In this document: piece by piece, positions 31,478 through 42,109 of the stretch
Layout: each line of letters begins with the position of its first letter
How positions within the stretch are numbered: position 1 is the first letter of the stretch
From: Favolaschia claudopus
Taxonomy: Eukaryota; Basidiomycota; Agaricomycetes; Agaricales; Mycenaceae
Direction of reading: 5' to 3'
Assembly: GCA_037176885.1 (NCBI GenBank)
Contig: JAWWNJ010000194.1
Coordinates: 62,001 to 126,000, forward strand
DNA: 64,000 nucleotides
The notes under the pieces: model-generated
What the model saw: the letters and a program-made list of their open reading frames with translations, nothing else
What the model was told of the DNA's origin: nothing
The model's database searches: none
Position numbers and translations under genes: made by a program

Positions 31478-32389
31478 CTACACCTCATCGTTTTTGGCCC
31501 GCTTCCTCGTGCTCCGACGGGTTGTCTGAGGCTCAGATGCGGACCTCAGCGTCGCAGAGGAGCTCGCCCGCGTCGCTGAGCGAAGTCGGCGGCCATTCTC
31601 TTCACTGTCTTCCTGTTTGATGGCCCCAGACCCGCGACGACGCCCGGGTCGTTTACTCAGACCGACATCTATCCTTCCAGTTTCCTTTCTGTTTCCTTCA
31701 TCATCATCATCATTGACATCTTCTTCAACTTCGCTCTTCACGACCCGGGATTCTCGACGTCGTTTCCTGCTGCTGCCCGCACCGTCCCCAGTATCACGGC
31801 GGCTTTCAACGAGACGAGCAAAGTTTCCCCCCGTGAACAGACCACTGCCGGCAGTCGATATCTGCCTGCGGTTTCCACCAGCCATGGAAAATTCATCGTC
31901 GATGTGGAGAGTGCGCTTTTTCGGGTGGCTCGCACCGGCAGCGCCCACTGTGACTTTCGCAGGAAAAGAGATGTTAACGGTTATCCACCACACCAATGTA
32001 TCAACTCGCGCGTGGAAGCCACAAGCAGTAAGCAGTTCCCGGAGGTTGTCGAGCATGGCGGGAATGTACGGCTTCAATGGGCCCGGAACGGGTGTAGTCG
32101 AAAGATGTAGAAACTCGGTGGGGTCCAGAGCCCAGGCTGGTTGTGACATGGGTGTATCGCGCGCGCGTTCGAGCGAGTAGTACCTGTGCTCAATGACTTT
32201 TTTTTCTTTCACTGTTCTGGCGATTTGGACCTACGCTTGCTCGATTTCGCGCATGAGTCTGTAGCGTGCTCCTTTCAGCCATTCAACTGCGTCTGGTTCG
32301 AGGGCGTCCACATCGGCGTCGTCCCTGATAGCGTCAATGGTGTCGTTGAACAGCTGGCCCACTTGCTTCAGGTCGAAGGTTGCTGGCAT
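31478..32389 (-). CDS. Unrecognised tandem protein T1 (nuclear-looking)
   Basis: I do not recognise this family. Two exons, 32235-32389 and 31478-32183 (51-nt intron), give 286 aa starting MPATFDLKQVGQLFND. The first half is conserved with T2: an acidic N terminus (IRDDADVDALEP), an EWLKGARYRLMREIEQ helix, SLERARDTPMSQPAWALDP, and LLTACGF. KRTLHIDDEFS and GNFARL follow. The second half is low-complexity with alternating basic (SSRKRRRESR, RPGRRRGSG) and acidic blocks. It contains two sites of the SUMO-acceptor form hydrophobic-K-x-E (VKSE, IKQE), each after a basic cluster, and ends RRSTRKRAKND. The likely location is the nucleus, by composition only. It lies in a head-to-tail array with T2 and T0. 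Confidence 0.8.
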
Positions 32390-32612
32390 GGTGGTGAGAG
32401 AAAGTGGATAGGGGCTTTCGAACAGATTGAATCGAAAATTTGATGCTACCAACTCGGCTGCATTCTCGTATGTATGTATGCTATGACCTACTCGCACTGC
32501 TGGCGTCCTGGCCAGGTTCGCGAGTCGGCGCACACCCACCCGCAACAGGGGCAGAGTTTGCATTCAGATGTCATAATCACCTCCAAGGCTGCGTGGAACC
32601 AACGAAATAGGA

Positions 32613-33513
32613 TTACTCTTCCTCCTGTTTTTTGACTCTCGTGCGGCGAGTATTTCGCGGCTCAGATGCGGACTTGAGAGTCGCGGTCGAGCTTGCACGC
32701 GTCGTCGAGCGAAGTCGCCGGCCATTAGTTTCTTCGTTATCGCTTTCCTCCTCTTGCTTGACCAACCGAGAACCACGACGACGCGGGCCTTTACTTCGGC
32801 TGTCATCAGCATCTCTATCTCCTTCATCGTCTTCTTCGATTTTCACAGCCCGAGACCCTCGGCGACGTTTTGCGCTGCTGCCAAAATCACTCTTTTCCGA
32901 GTTGCCACCGGCAGCAGCATCATTGTTTTCAATCATGAGACGAGCAAAGTTGCCCGCAGTGAAAGGCCCGCTGCCAATCCGTTTGCGTTTGCCGCCTTTG
33001 CCGCCAGCGCATGAGAATTCATCATCGATGTGGAGAGTACGCTGGCCATGGGCTCCAGCGGCGGCTAGTTGCGCGGGAAAAGAGATCTGGATGGTTATAC
33101 ACAGCGATCCATAAAAACCAAGACCGGTTGCCTGAAAACCGCAAGCGGTAAGCAAACCAGTGAGGTTGTGGGTAATGGCGGTGCGAAACGGGGACAACAC
33201 AGGAGGGAGGGCTTTGGTATCAAGATAGAGCTTTTGGGTAGGATCCACCGCCCAGGCTGGTTGCGACGTCGGCGTATCACGCGTCCTTTCCAGCGAGTAG
33301 TACCTGGGTTCGATGATAAGTATCTCACCAAATTGTGTGAGAGCTCTGGACATACTGTTGCTCGATATCACGCATGAGCTGGTACCGCGCCGCTTTCAAC
33401 CACTCAATTGCTTGTGGCTCCAGAGCGTCAAGGTCGGGCGTATCATCTCTGATTGCTGCAATAGTATCGTTGAACAGCTTGCCCACTTGCTTCAAATCAA
33501 AAGTGGCAGCCAT
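32613..33513 (-). CDS. Unrecognised tandem protein T2 (nuclear-looking)
   Basis: Paralogue of T1 directly upstream of it on the same strand, 223 bp away. Exons 33356-33513 and 32613-33303 (52-nt intron at the same position and phase as in T1) give 282 aa. N terminus MAATFDLKQVGKLFND, then EWLKAARYQLMRDIEQ, SLERTRDTPTSQPAWAVDP, LLTACGF, RTLHIDDEFS and GNFARL. The tail again has basic blocks each followed by a hydrophobic-K-x-E site (VKIE, VKQE), then RRTRVKKQEEE at the end. The ordered part is better conserved between T1 and T2 than the tail, but the basic/SUMO-like pattern is kept in both, suggesting it matters. Function unknown. Confidence 0.8.
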
Positions 33514-34477
33514 GATGGTGGGGGAAAGGGGTTAGACAGGGGCTCTATGTTTACGTCCTGTTTGGCTCAATTTGATGGCCTGGCGCGCCTGGCGCCCATG
33601 TCTTCCTTCCTGCCACCACCCACCCGCCTTTATGCGCGCCCCCGCCTCGTCCGAGTCGCCTACGACGTCCCTCGTTTCTCTCTCTCAAGCATGAATCTAT
33701 TCTCCCACCCCCTCACTACCGCTTGCCACTGCGTAAGAAGTTGCACCGACGCGACCACCACTGTGGGCAGTTAAGAGGGCTGCCAAGTGAGCGATGGGGT
33801 ACGATTTTGTGGGCCACTACGGTGAGTAGTACCTCTCAGAACTCGCCCGCCGTCTTTCCCGCTCCACCTACCAAGTCCGGCGCGTCGGTGGCTCGGTCCA
33901 CGAGGTTGGGGAGAGGGTACGCTTCTCGCCAGACGCGGCATTCTTTCCTGTGCGTGCCATGTACCTACTACGACATCTTTCTCTCTCGACGTCCATTGCA
34001 TGCGCCCCCCCGTTCACCTGTACCTCCAGTCGTGTCTCCAATGTTCAATGAAGTTCTAATAAATATTTTACTCCCTGTATACAGTATAGTTACTTGGAAT
34101 TATTCCGCTTATTTCCACCTTGACTCTCGCGACGCGACCTTAACTTCCTGTTGTATGGCTTGGGAAACAGTCAGGGTACTCGGAGGACGGTGGCTACTCA
34201 AGAACTGGGACCTTTCTCAAAACTGGTTTCTCTGGGTTGACCCGACCTTGCGTAACGCGGACGATGTCGGGTTTCAATTTGATTCCAAGTTCAAAGCCAC
34301 CTCTACAAAGGTGCAGAAATAAATATCTGGTGCGGCAAGATCTAGCTACCAAAATGGCGAATATGAAATATGTATGAAGTATGGATGGTTACAAGTAACA
34401 CAAGACGCTCTGTCCAACCTTTTCAAAACGATAAACGACTAGTACCCTCGACAGAATCGGTTTACTCCGTAGGTCCG
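33514..34477. other. Intergenic region
   Basis: About 960 bp. Near 33829-33840 the minus strand has the string AGGTACTACTCAC, like the exon-2 acceptor of the T genes, but no further similarity follows, so a fourth relic is only a guess. Open frames on the + strand (for example 33723-34322) lack conserved features. Confidence 0.3.
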
Positions 34478-35907
34478 TCAAAGATAATAGTCGGTAACTC
34501 CCGGTGCCCTTCGCTCCCATACCATATGACACCGACACTCGTACCACTGTCGAACCTCCTCCGAATCCCCATCACCCAACTCAACAAACTGGAAGCTCGG
34601 CGCTTGTCCCGGGGCTTTTGGGTTGTAGAACGTCACATACGAGTGCTGGATGCACGTCAGCTGCCCAGTCTCACACAACCGCATAAACACGCACCAGTCC
34701 AATAGCAAGATGTATGCCCGGCACATCGGGGGTATACTCCACCCGCTCCTTCCGTCCCTCAATCATATTCACCATATTCTGCACCGCGACGGCAGCCTGT
34801 GCGAATCCCGGTGCTGCAGCCTTGTTCCCTCCCGTCGCTGCGACGTCTCCAACAGCGAAGACACGCGGGAACGCAGGGTCTGCGATTTGGAGCGTTGGCT
34901 GCACTCGAATTTCCCCCGAGCGGGGTTCCACGGACGTAGGCGACAAGGATAGAAGAGGCCCGCTCAGTGGGACGGCCCCCATGCAACAGATCTAGCGCGG
35001 GTCAGTTGGAAGCTTGCTTTCCATGCAAGTGTGCCTACAGCTAGGTCTGCTGGTATCCGTCGACCGTCTGCGAGCTCGACGAAGTACGATGGCCCAGAAA
35101 TCGGGAACCCGTTTGGTGGGATCTTGGCGCGCTGCCCAAGAACGAAGTTTATGCCTATAGCCGCCCCGCGTTCTTGAACAATAGCATGCAGCTTCGGATG
35201 GAAGCGATTCAGCAGCTCCGTCTTGGAGTGCACGATCGTCACGTTCTTCGACGGATAAAACTGCTTCGCGTCGAATGCCAGTTCTGGCCTTACTGCGTGA
35301 GTTCCTGCGTATACTTTTATTCAGACACCACTGACGAATTCCGAAAGCGCCGCCTCCGACGACGACGATATCTTTCGCCTGTTTCGCTCGGCTTTGCAAT
35401 AAATTGAAGCCATGCACGTTCTGCGCCTTCGTCGTCAGCTGTAGAGGCGGCCTCCCAGTCCCCGTCGCCATAACCAAGTATTCATACGGAATCTCTTCGC
35501 CGCTCGCGAGGACGACCTTGTCGGGCAGCACACTCGTCACCACCCCCTGCACGATTGACGTCGAATGCGGCGGCGTCTCATGGTACGCGTTAGTAAACGG
35601 TATGAACGCCTTGTGCTCGAATCCCGGCACGGTGCTGATTCGCGGGAAAGCAAAAATGTGCTGCCATGTATCCAACGTCAGCTGTCGGATACTCGAGGGG
35701 ACAACCGGGGACATCTTACCTGCATATGCGAGTTCTTCTCTATCATAATAACATGGTGCGTCTTGTGTACTCGCGGTGCGAGGTCGTCAATGACATATGT
35801 TGCTGCACAGAGCCGGGCCTTTTGAGTAAACGAGAAATATCGGTTTTTGGACAGAACAAACCGCAGTAGCTCCCTCCTACGACGATAATATTTTTCAGAA
35901 CGGCCAT
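34478..35907 (-). CDS. AIF/FSP1-type FAD-dependent NAD(P)H oxidoreductase
   Basis: Two-dinucleotide-binding-domain flavoprotein of the AMID/FSP1 kind, which passes electrons from NAD(P)H to quinone-like acceptors, often at membranes. Six exons (35862-35907, 35720-35802, 35336-35660, 35039-35283, 34695-34991, 34478-34645) give 387 aa, the normal size. Visible motifs: an N-terminal Rossmann turn (NIIVVGGSYC), FAFPRISTVPGFEHKAFIPF, YLVMATGTGRPP, the second nucleotide motif IVVVGGGAFG, and the FAD-closing VFAVGDVAATGG. The first intron is odd. The acceptor that keeps the frame (35803-35861 intron) removes about four residues from the first helix, while the acceptor that would restore them shifts the frame. 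Either this copy has a short helix or it carries a small lesion there. The rest is intact. Confidence 0.85.
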
Positions 35908-36501
35908 GTATCGTTGTGGCAAGAGGGAGAGTGGGGTCGTCGTCCGACTGCCGCACTGGAAAATCTATCGTCGTTGATCTTATCTGATTGTGCCTCAAGA
36001 TGATTCGCTTGCCAAGATATGATAAGTAACTCATATCCCCGAATATGATATGTGGCGGGACAGCCATTTTGCGTGAGCAACGATGAGCGCAGTGGACGCA
36101 GCTTCAACTAAAGGGGTAGAGCCTGAACTTGATACTCTTTTGTTGATTGTTTTGTTCGTATATCTCTGACAGTGCCTTTCGCCCAGCGCACCACACCCCA
36201 AACCACTTCGCGCTAGTTCTCCAGGAAAATCGATAATCCATTGGTTGCCTAGTACAAAATAACTACCTACAGAGAAAGAAGCGTATTCACAAGAATGAAA
36301 GGAATAATAAAAGGGTAGAACAAAAGATGCATCCAGGAGTCATATCAATCGTCAGTACATACTAATCGAGCGTCCTAACGACGTCTCGTTTCGCCTTTCC
36401 GTGCTTACGACGGAGAATGCGAGTGTCTAAAACATAGAGTAGGGGGCGAGGGAAAACGAAAGCACAAATCAAAGCATACGGCAACGAGGGGCGACGGCGA
36501 T
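35908..36501. other. Intergenic region
   Basis: About 590 bp between the oxidoreductase start and the 3' end of the aminopeptidase gene, both on the minus strand. It should contain the oxidoreductase promoter and the aminopeptidase terminator. No coding sequence was supported. Confidence 0.35.
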
Positions 36502-39500
36502 TTAGTCCCAATCAATGGACATCCCACCAGGGCCGGTCGCAAGCCCAATACCACGGTCCGCCTCGCGCTTGAGCCACTTCATAGCCCGCTTGTCATCCTT
36601 GATGAGGGGGGTCAGCAGCTGGAAGCAGCGCTGGTTGTGGTCCTAGAGCAGCACTGTCAGGACCTCACGCCTCCAACGAACACACCACAAACCTTGAGCC
36701 ACTGTTTCTCTTCCTTAGTGAGCATGGACTCTTTAACCATGCGTGTCTGGATCGGCACACATGTGAGGCGTTCGAAACCGAGCCAAATCGGCCCATTGAA
36801 CTCGTTTCGCGTCTAAACAGACAGCAAATGAATGTCAGTCACAAGTAAACTAAACGCACGGGTTCATACAGACCTTCACGCTGACGACAGCCAGCGCTGA
36901 CTCAATGCGCATTCCCCACCGACCGGGATTGTCTGGGAGACCGATGCAGGTAAGTGGCAGAACGGTGCAAGGTGATAGAGGTTGGAGACGCACAGAAGCC
37001 TGGCTCGTTGGTGACAACATGCCCGGGCATGAGAGGCACGGAACTTGAGAAGCCATAAGAGCCTTCATGCACAGTCAAGAAGGACCCGAAGCCATGCCCG
37101 GTTCCGTGCTATATTAGAACAAGGTTTAGACTCTTGCTGGTGGAAAGTGGCAAGGCGAAAACATACCCCATAGTTAAGGCCATCTCGCCAGAGCGCCTTC
37201 CGTGCCAGGACATCAAGTTGGTGACCGGAGGTTCCTTCAGGGAACACAGCACTGTCGATCGCAATCTAAAATGAAGCTATAAACACAATATGAAAAGCTC
37301 GCGAAGATAAAAGAAACGTACATGGCCCTGCAAGACACGGGTGAAGGCATCACACTGTTCAGGCGTTGGTCGACCGAAATGCACTGTCCGGGTGGTGTCG
37401 CAGGTGCCGTCTCGGTACTGCCCACCGGAGTCGCTACAGGCATACGTTAGAAAGATAGTGAGAGAGAGTTATAAAAGGAGTGGGCGTACTTGATGTATGG
37501 CGTGTCACGATCTATCATCCGTGCAGTGGATCTCCGCGGGGAGTAATGAGGAAGCGCAGCGTTGGGGCCACTCGCAGAGATGTTTTCATACGCGAGACCC
37601 ATGAAGTGTTTGTTCTTGCGGCGGAATTCTGTGAGCCGCTGGGCGGCTTCATACTCCGTAATGTCGTAGCCCTCATTGAGCTTCGCGTCGAGCCATGCGA
37701 GGAAGCGAACCTATCGTAGCAATCAGCAAGGGTGGAGATTCGTTAGAAAAGCAATACATACGTAGGAAACACCATCCCTTAGGTAAGCTCGTCGCAACCC
37801 TTCCAATTCCGTTGCATTCTTGAACGCCATCATCTCCTCGACGATGGGTGGGGCGACGGTGTACCGGAAATGCGTGAGCATAAGTGAGATGGCAAATGAG
37901 GTTTGTGGAGTGATGAGGATCTGGAGGGAAACGTTCAGCTATACGCGAAGACACAACCACAAGGGGGAAACAATTACCTTCCCCACACCCCATTCTCTTC
38001 GCCGCAGGTACTGCCACAGATCGGAGTATTCCCTCCGTTCGATGTTGAGGGAATGGAGGTACCCCATAATGTCATCCGGGCATTTGGCAGCATCAACAAA
38101 TAACACCGCAGAGTCCAGGGATACGAGAAGGTAGGCCTGGAACAGAGGGTTGTATGGGATATCGGTGCCGCGAAGATTTAAAATGTACGCTGAGGAAATT
38201 ACAAGGTGATCAGAGAATGAAGCATTAGCCGGACTAAGTATAACTACGCACCGATCGAGGCCAGGTCCGTAATGAGAGTCGCGACGTGCATTTGAGCCTC
38301 TGTGGGCGGAGTTTTCGAGTACGCGGGAACAGACGGCGGTTGCTTGCTGATCCATTGCCGCAGCCTTCGAAGTTTCGAAGACGCTTCTTGGCCTATTTGC
38401 GCATTAGCTGTATTCGGCGTGAAATAGTAAGCCCGTACCAGTAAATTCAATCGGTTGCCGGAAGAGAGGTTCTTTCGACTTGGACACCTTGTCTTTCCAC
38501 GCGAGATCCACCAGGTTCTGAGGAGGATAGATCATCTTGGAATCGAGCGGCGTAAGTTTGTTGGTGAGCAAGGTCGCCTTTTCGTGAGATATCATCCGAG
38601 CATCGATGCCGATTCTGCAATTTTTGGCTCTCGACTAAAATGATGGTCAATCAGAGTGAAGATATCGAATATGAATAGACACGCACTACAAGCCATTCGA
38701 TCCAGTCTTTCGGTCCACCAATCCCTCCCGCCTCTACGAGCGTCCAGTTCGGATCCAGTTGCTCCTGAGCTTGCAGCCAGTAGCGCGAGTCTGTGATGAG
38801 ATATGCTGAATTGATGGAGATTACGGCGACGCCTGCTGTTCCGGTAAATCTGGAAGAAATCGTCAGAGAGTTCAGAGTGGGATGTAGCGCGCGACTGACC
38901 CGGAGATGTATTCCCGCCGCCGGTCGGACGGTGCAACGTATTCCGATTGATGTGCATCCTCGCTGGGAACGACACTGTGTGATTGGTCAACTCCCAAACT
39001 GAAAAAAAAGACTACAGAAAAGACGCACTAGTAGTCCAAAGTATCCTTCATCATCAACTCCCGAAGAGCGTCTAGCCTTGGCCCCGTGTCCGGCCGCTCA
39101 AGACTGGGTTCGACATCGTTGATTTTGCGTTCGTACGCCGATCCGACGAGAGTGCTGTTCGAGTCGTTCCGAACCAAAGGAGTCTGATTCCGAGTGGTGG
39201 TTCCAGCAGTCGCCTGGCGGCCGGTGCTGCCTCGGCTAGTTCGAGTCTGCGACGATCCTTTCGAATCGTTACTGATCTTGGTTTGTTGGGTACCCCGCGA
39301 CTCCTTCGACTCCTTCGACCGCCTAGAGTCCCTCCTCTCCGTCGTTTCCCTTGTTTCCCGTGATGCCTGAGTCTCGCGAGTCGCTCGACTAGCATTTGTC
39401 GATTGGGTATTGGTGCGAATGGGCGGGACAGGTGCGTCGTACAAAGGGAACCCACCACGCGATCCACCGTTCGATGGCAGTTTCTCGGAGATGGGTTTCT

Positions 39501-39966
39501 CTGGCAACTCTTTCTGCGACATCCCCCGACTGAGATCACCTTCCTCAACCTCCTTCCTCTTCCCCAACCCCCAACCATAACCCCAACCACCCTTAGCAGG
39601 AGCGGGCGGAGCGGGCTGCTTCGTCCCGGTCATCGTGTTCGTCCGGACCAGCCTTGGACCCTTTTTGCCCATCTCCCATTCCGGTGTTTGAGCGTTCCGC
39701 ACGTCGTCCCCGTAGTCTTCCGTATCCGTCTTGAAGGTAAGATTGTCGGGGAAGGAAGCCAAGGTCGAGGAAGACGAGTTGGACGCATAGCGCACCAACT
39801 TTTCGGGCCGGCGGGAATCAATCGAACCGCCCCTCAACCGCGAATCGTAAGACGGTCTCGACATGTCGGACTCGGTCAGGGATATGCGTCTTCGTGGTTT
39901 GTTTGAACTGAAAGGGAAGCACATTGGTGGCGGGGGAGGCGGGGGCGGAGGTGGAGGCGGCGACAT
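36502..39966 (-). CDS. AMPP: Xaa-Pro aminopeptidase P with N-terminal extension
   Basis: Dinuclear-metal peptidase that removes an N-terminal residue followed by proline; usually cytosolic. Fourteen exons give 916 aa: 39029-39966, 38900-38974, 38687-38849, 38439-38634, 38252-38392, 37978-38189, 37762-37920, 37490-37710, 37322-37433, 37167-37265, 36994-37108, 36874-36932, 36693-36812, 36502-36642. The peptidase part begins near residue 297 ([13 protein letters not shown]) with [12 protein letters not shown]. Metal ligands are in [21 protein letters not shown], the HEG of TVHEGSYG, and TNEPGFY, all present. Known family members are about 600-650 aa. The extra 290 residues are polyproline (12 P after MS), then Ser/Arg/Thr-rich and probably disordered, with RETRETQ-like repeats. 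They are in one open exon with the peptidase start. An alternative start nearer the peptidase domain cannot be excluded. Confidence 0.94.
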
Positions 39967-42109
39967 GGTGGTACGAAGTCAAAAGCGAAGCGCAGCGACA
40001 ACGTCGAGCGACGGCTGATGACTGGGGAGGACACGAGGCGGCGACGGGAAGAGCTGGGTGGAAGTTTTTAATCGGCGTTTTTGACACGTGTAAATTTCGT
40101 CCTAATGGGGTTATCCTCTCTCAATCTCCCCAGACCGAGATGATCATTTCGCTTCGCGTAGCCTGACTTTGGCGCGGGGAAACACGCTCCCCAGAGCAAG
40201 ATAGAGTCGCACAACGTCACTACAACGTCGCAGAAGGTCTCCCGCAAATATGAGGATTTCTGCGTACTTTGGTTTTTATCGTCCAGATGCGGAGACCTCG
40301 GTGTATCCGGAACGAAGGGGCACCAAGACACTCTCGAAGAGCCCAGCGCTATCACGGGTCACTCATCGACGAGTGGTTCCGCCCGAATGAGTCTAGCGTA
40401 GGGCAGGTAAGGTACGCAAGATTAGAGTTTGAATATGCAAATGCGGCCGCTTTTTGCCGCTTTGACTTGACTGGCCTGGCAATGACCAGCCACACGTATG
40501 CAAAAGCAAGAAAGCAGGCCGAACTGAGCATGCGATGAGCGCGAAGTCATTCAAGACGTGCCTCGAGCTCCTCCCTGCAGTTTATCGCATGCTTATTGAA
40601 TGTAGAGAAGCCTGGGCGCTGCAGGCCTTAAATTCCAGAATATTCAGCAAAGGTTCGGGGTGCCATCTCGGTATAGATAGTAGAGACTGACTCAGAAGAC
40701 CGGAGGCCGGTGGGGAAACCCAGTGGACTCGGCCAATCCGAAGGACGAGAGAACTTGAAAGTAAAGATAGCGACGACATAACGTCCGACGAAGGACATGC
40801 GTGAACAGAGTGGTGGAGCTAGTCTGCAGTCCAGATATGTTTTCCAGAACCTTGAGATGGGTAGAAAATCGCGGAGAAGAGAAATTTGAGCGCCATTGGG
40901 CAAGTATGTATCCTCCTATGAATTTCTTTCGGTGAGGCAATATTCGATGGAACTCCCCTTGTCGCCAGTGAATTCCCATGAAGGCACGCCATTTAGCCCT
41001 GAGTCCATGGTTCACCCGGGGAAGACTCCGTCCAGTGAGATAATAGCCGGGTGCGGGGAAAATGGGGGACTTCCTGGAATGTGTGTATATTCTTGCCCAC
41101 CTCGACGGCGTTCAATTCTGACATTCCTTGTATAGCGGAAAGAGAGCTGCGAGGTTTGAGGGGATTATGGCAAGACCTTGTGCGACATTGGTGCTCTCTC
41201 TGCAAAAATCCACATATGTTGATCGATTCCTATTCTTCGGACCGAAGTCAAAGTCGAGAATAAAAAAATCAAGGGCAGTCCAGTCGAAATTTATGATCCC
41301 CGTCTCAACGATTGTGAGACTCATTGGTCTCCCAGTCTTCTGAAGAGAAAAGGCCACAACATTCAGTTGTTGATGTCACTCATAACTCTCTTGGAAGATC
41401 TGACCGACGCTAACGGACCAAAAAGGAGCCATTGCTAGCAGCTAACTCAATTGTTCTGAGAAATTGCCATGGTGCGATCTATCCAGAGGAGAGGGGGGAA
41501 GTTCAGAATGCGTCCAACGAGACATGGAGGTAAAGGACAGATCAAGAGGAGCTCTAGACGCCGTTGTAGGCGCTTCAGGGCGTCACGTCACGGTCCAAGC
41601 GCTTGTTACGTCACGGACGCACATGTGATTACGACGCGTCGCTTCCCCGATCGTTCCGAGTCGCGCAGAGCGCGCACAGCGAACTACTCACTAGCGCCGC
41701 TTGTAACTGATCTCCTGACCTTTTATATTCACTGCCAGGAAGTTGCCAGCACTACATATTTATTAGCTTGTGGATCAGAAGGGATGGTATAAGATGGTAT
41801 AGGGAATTATCTAGCCGAGCGACTCTTTCTGATCGAATACTACGGCCGCCCGAGTTGGACGAGGCGATACATAGAGGATGAGCACTAGTAAGCGTAGGTT
41901 CAAAAAATCTTCAATTCTGGGTGATTTAAGTCGCGTGAGGCAAGAAGGGAACAGTCACGGTGGGCGGGTATACTAGTCTATCTACAGTAAAACCAAGAAT
42001 TCGAAGGGGTATACGACGGGATGCACATATATATATATATCTAGAAGGTCATAGTAAGCCGGTTCGCGCTATATGCTTCCGCATTATCATGTCTCCAACT
42101 GAGCGGGAG
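39967..42109. other. Long intergenic region
   Basis: 2.1 kb without a supported gene on either strand. At 41578-41640 there is a cluster of CRE-like ACGTCA elements (GTCACGTCACGG and GTTACGTCACGG), followed near 41719 by a TATA-like TTTTATATTC, but no gene is visible after it. An AT dinucleotide run lies near 42026-42041. Confidence 0.35.

Noticed and set aside
33723..34322. 200-codon plus-strand open frame
   Set aside because: Biased but not protein-like, no conserved motif, and no splice or promoter support.
41469..41792. Basic plus-strand frame of 107 codons
   Set aside because: Arg-rich through CG-rich repeats in a probable regulatory region; no family resemblance.
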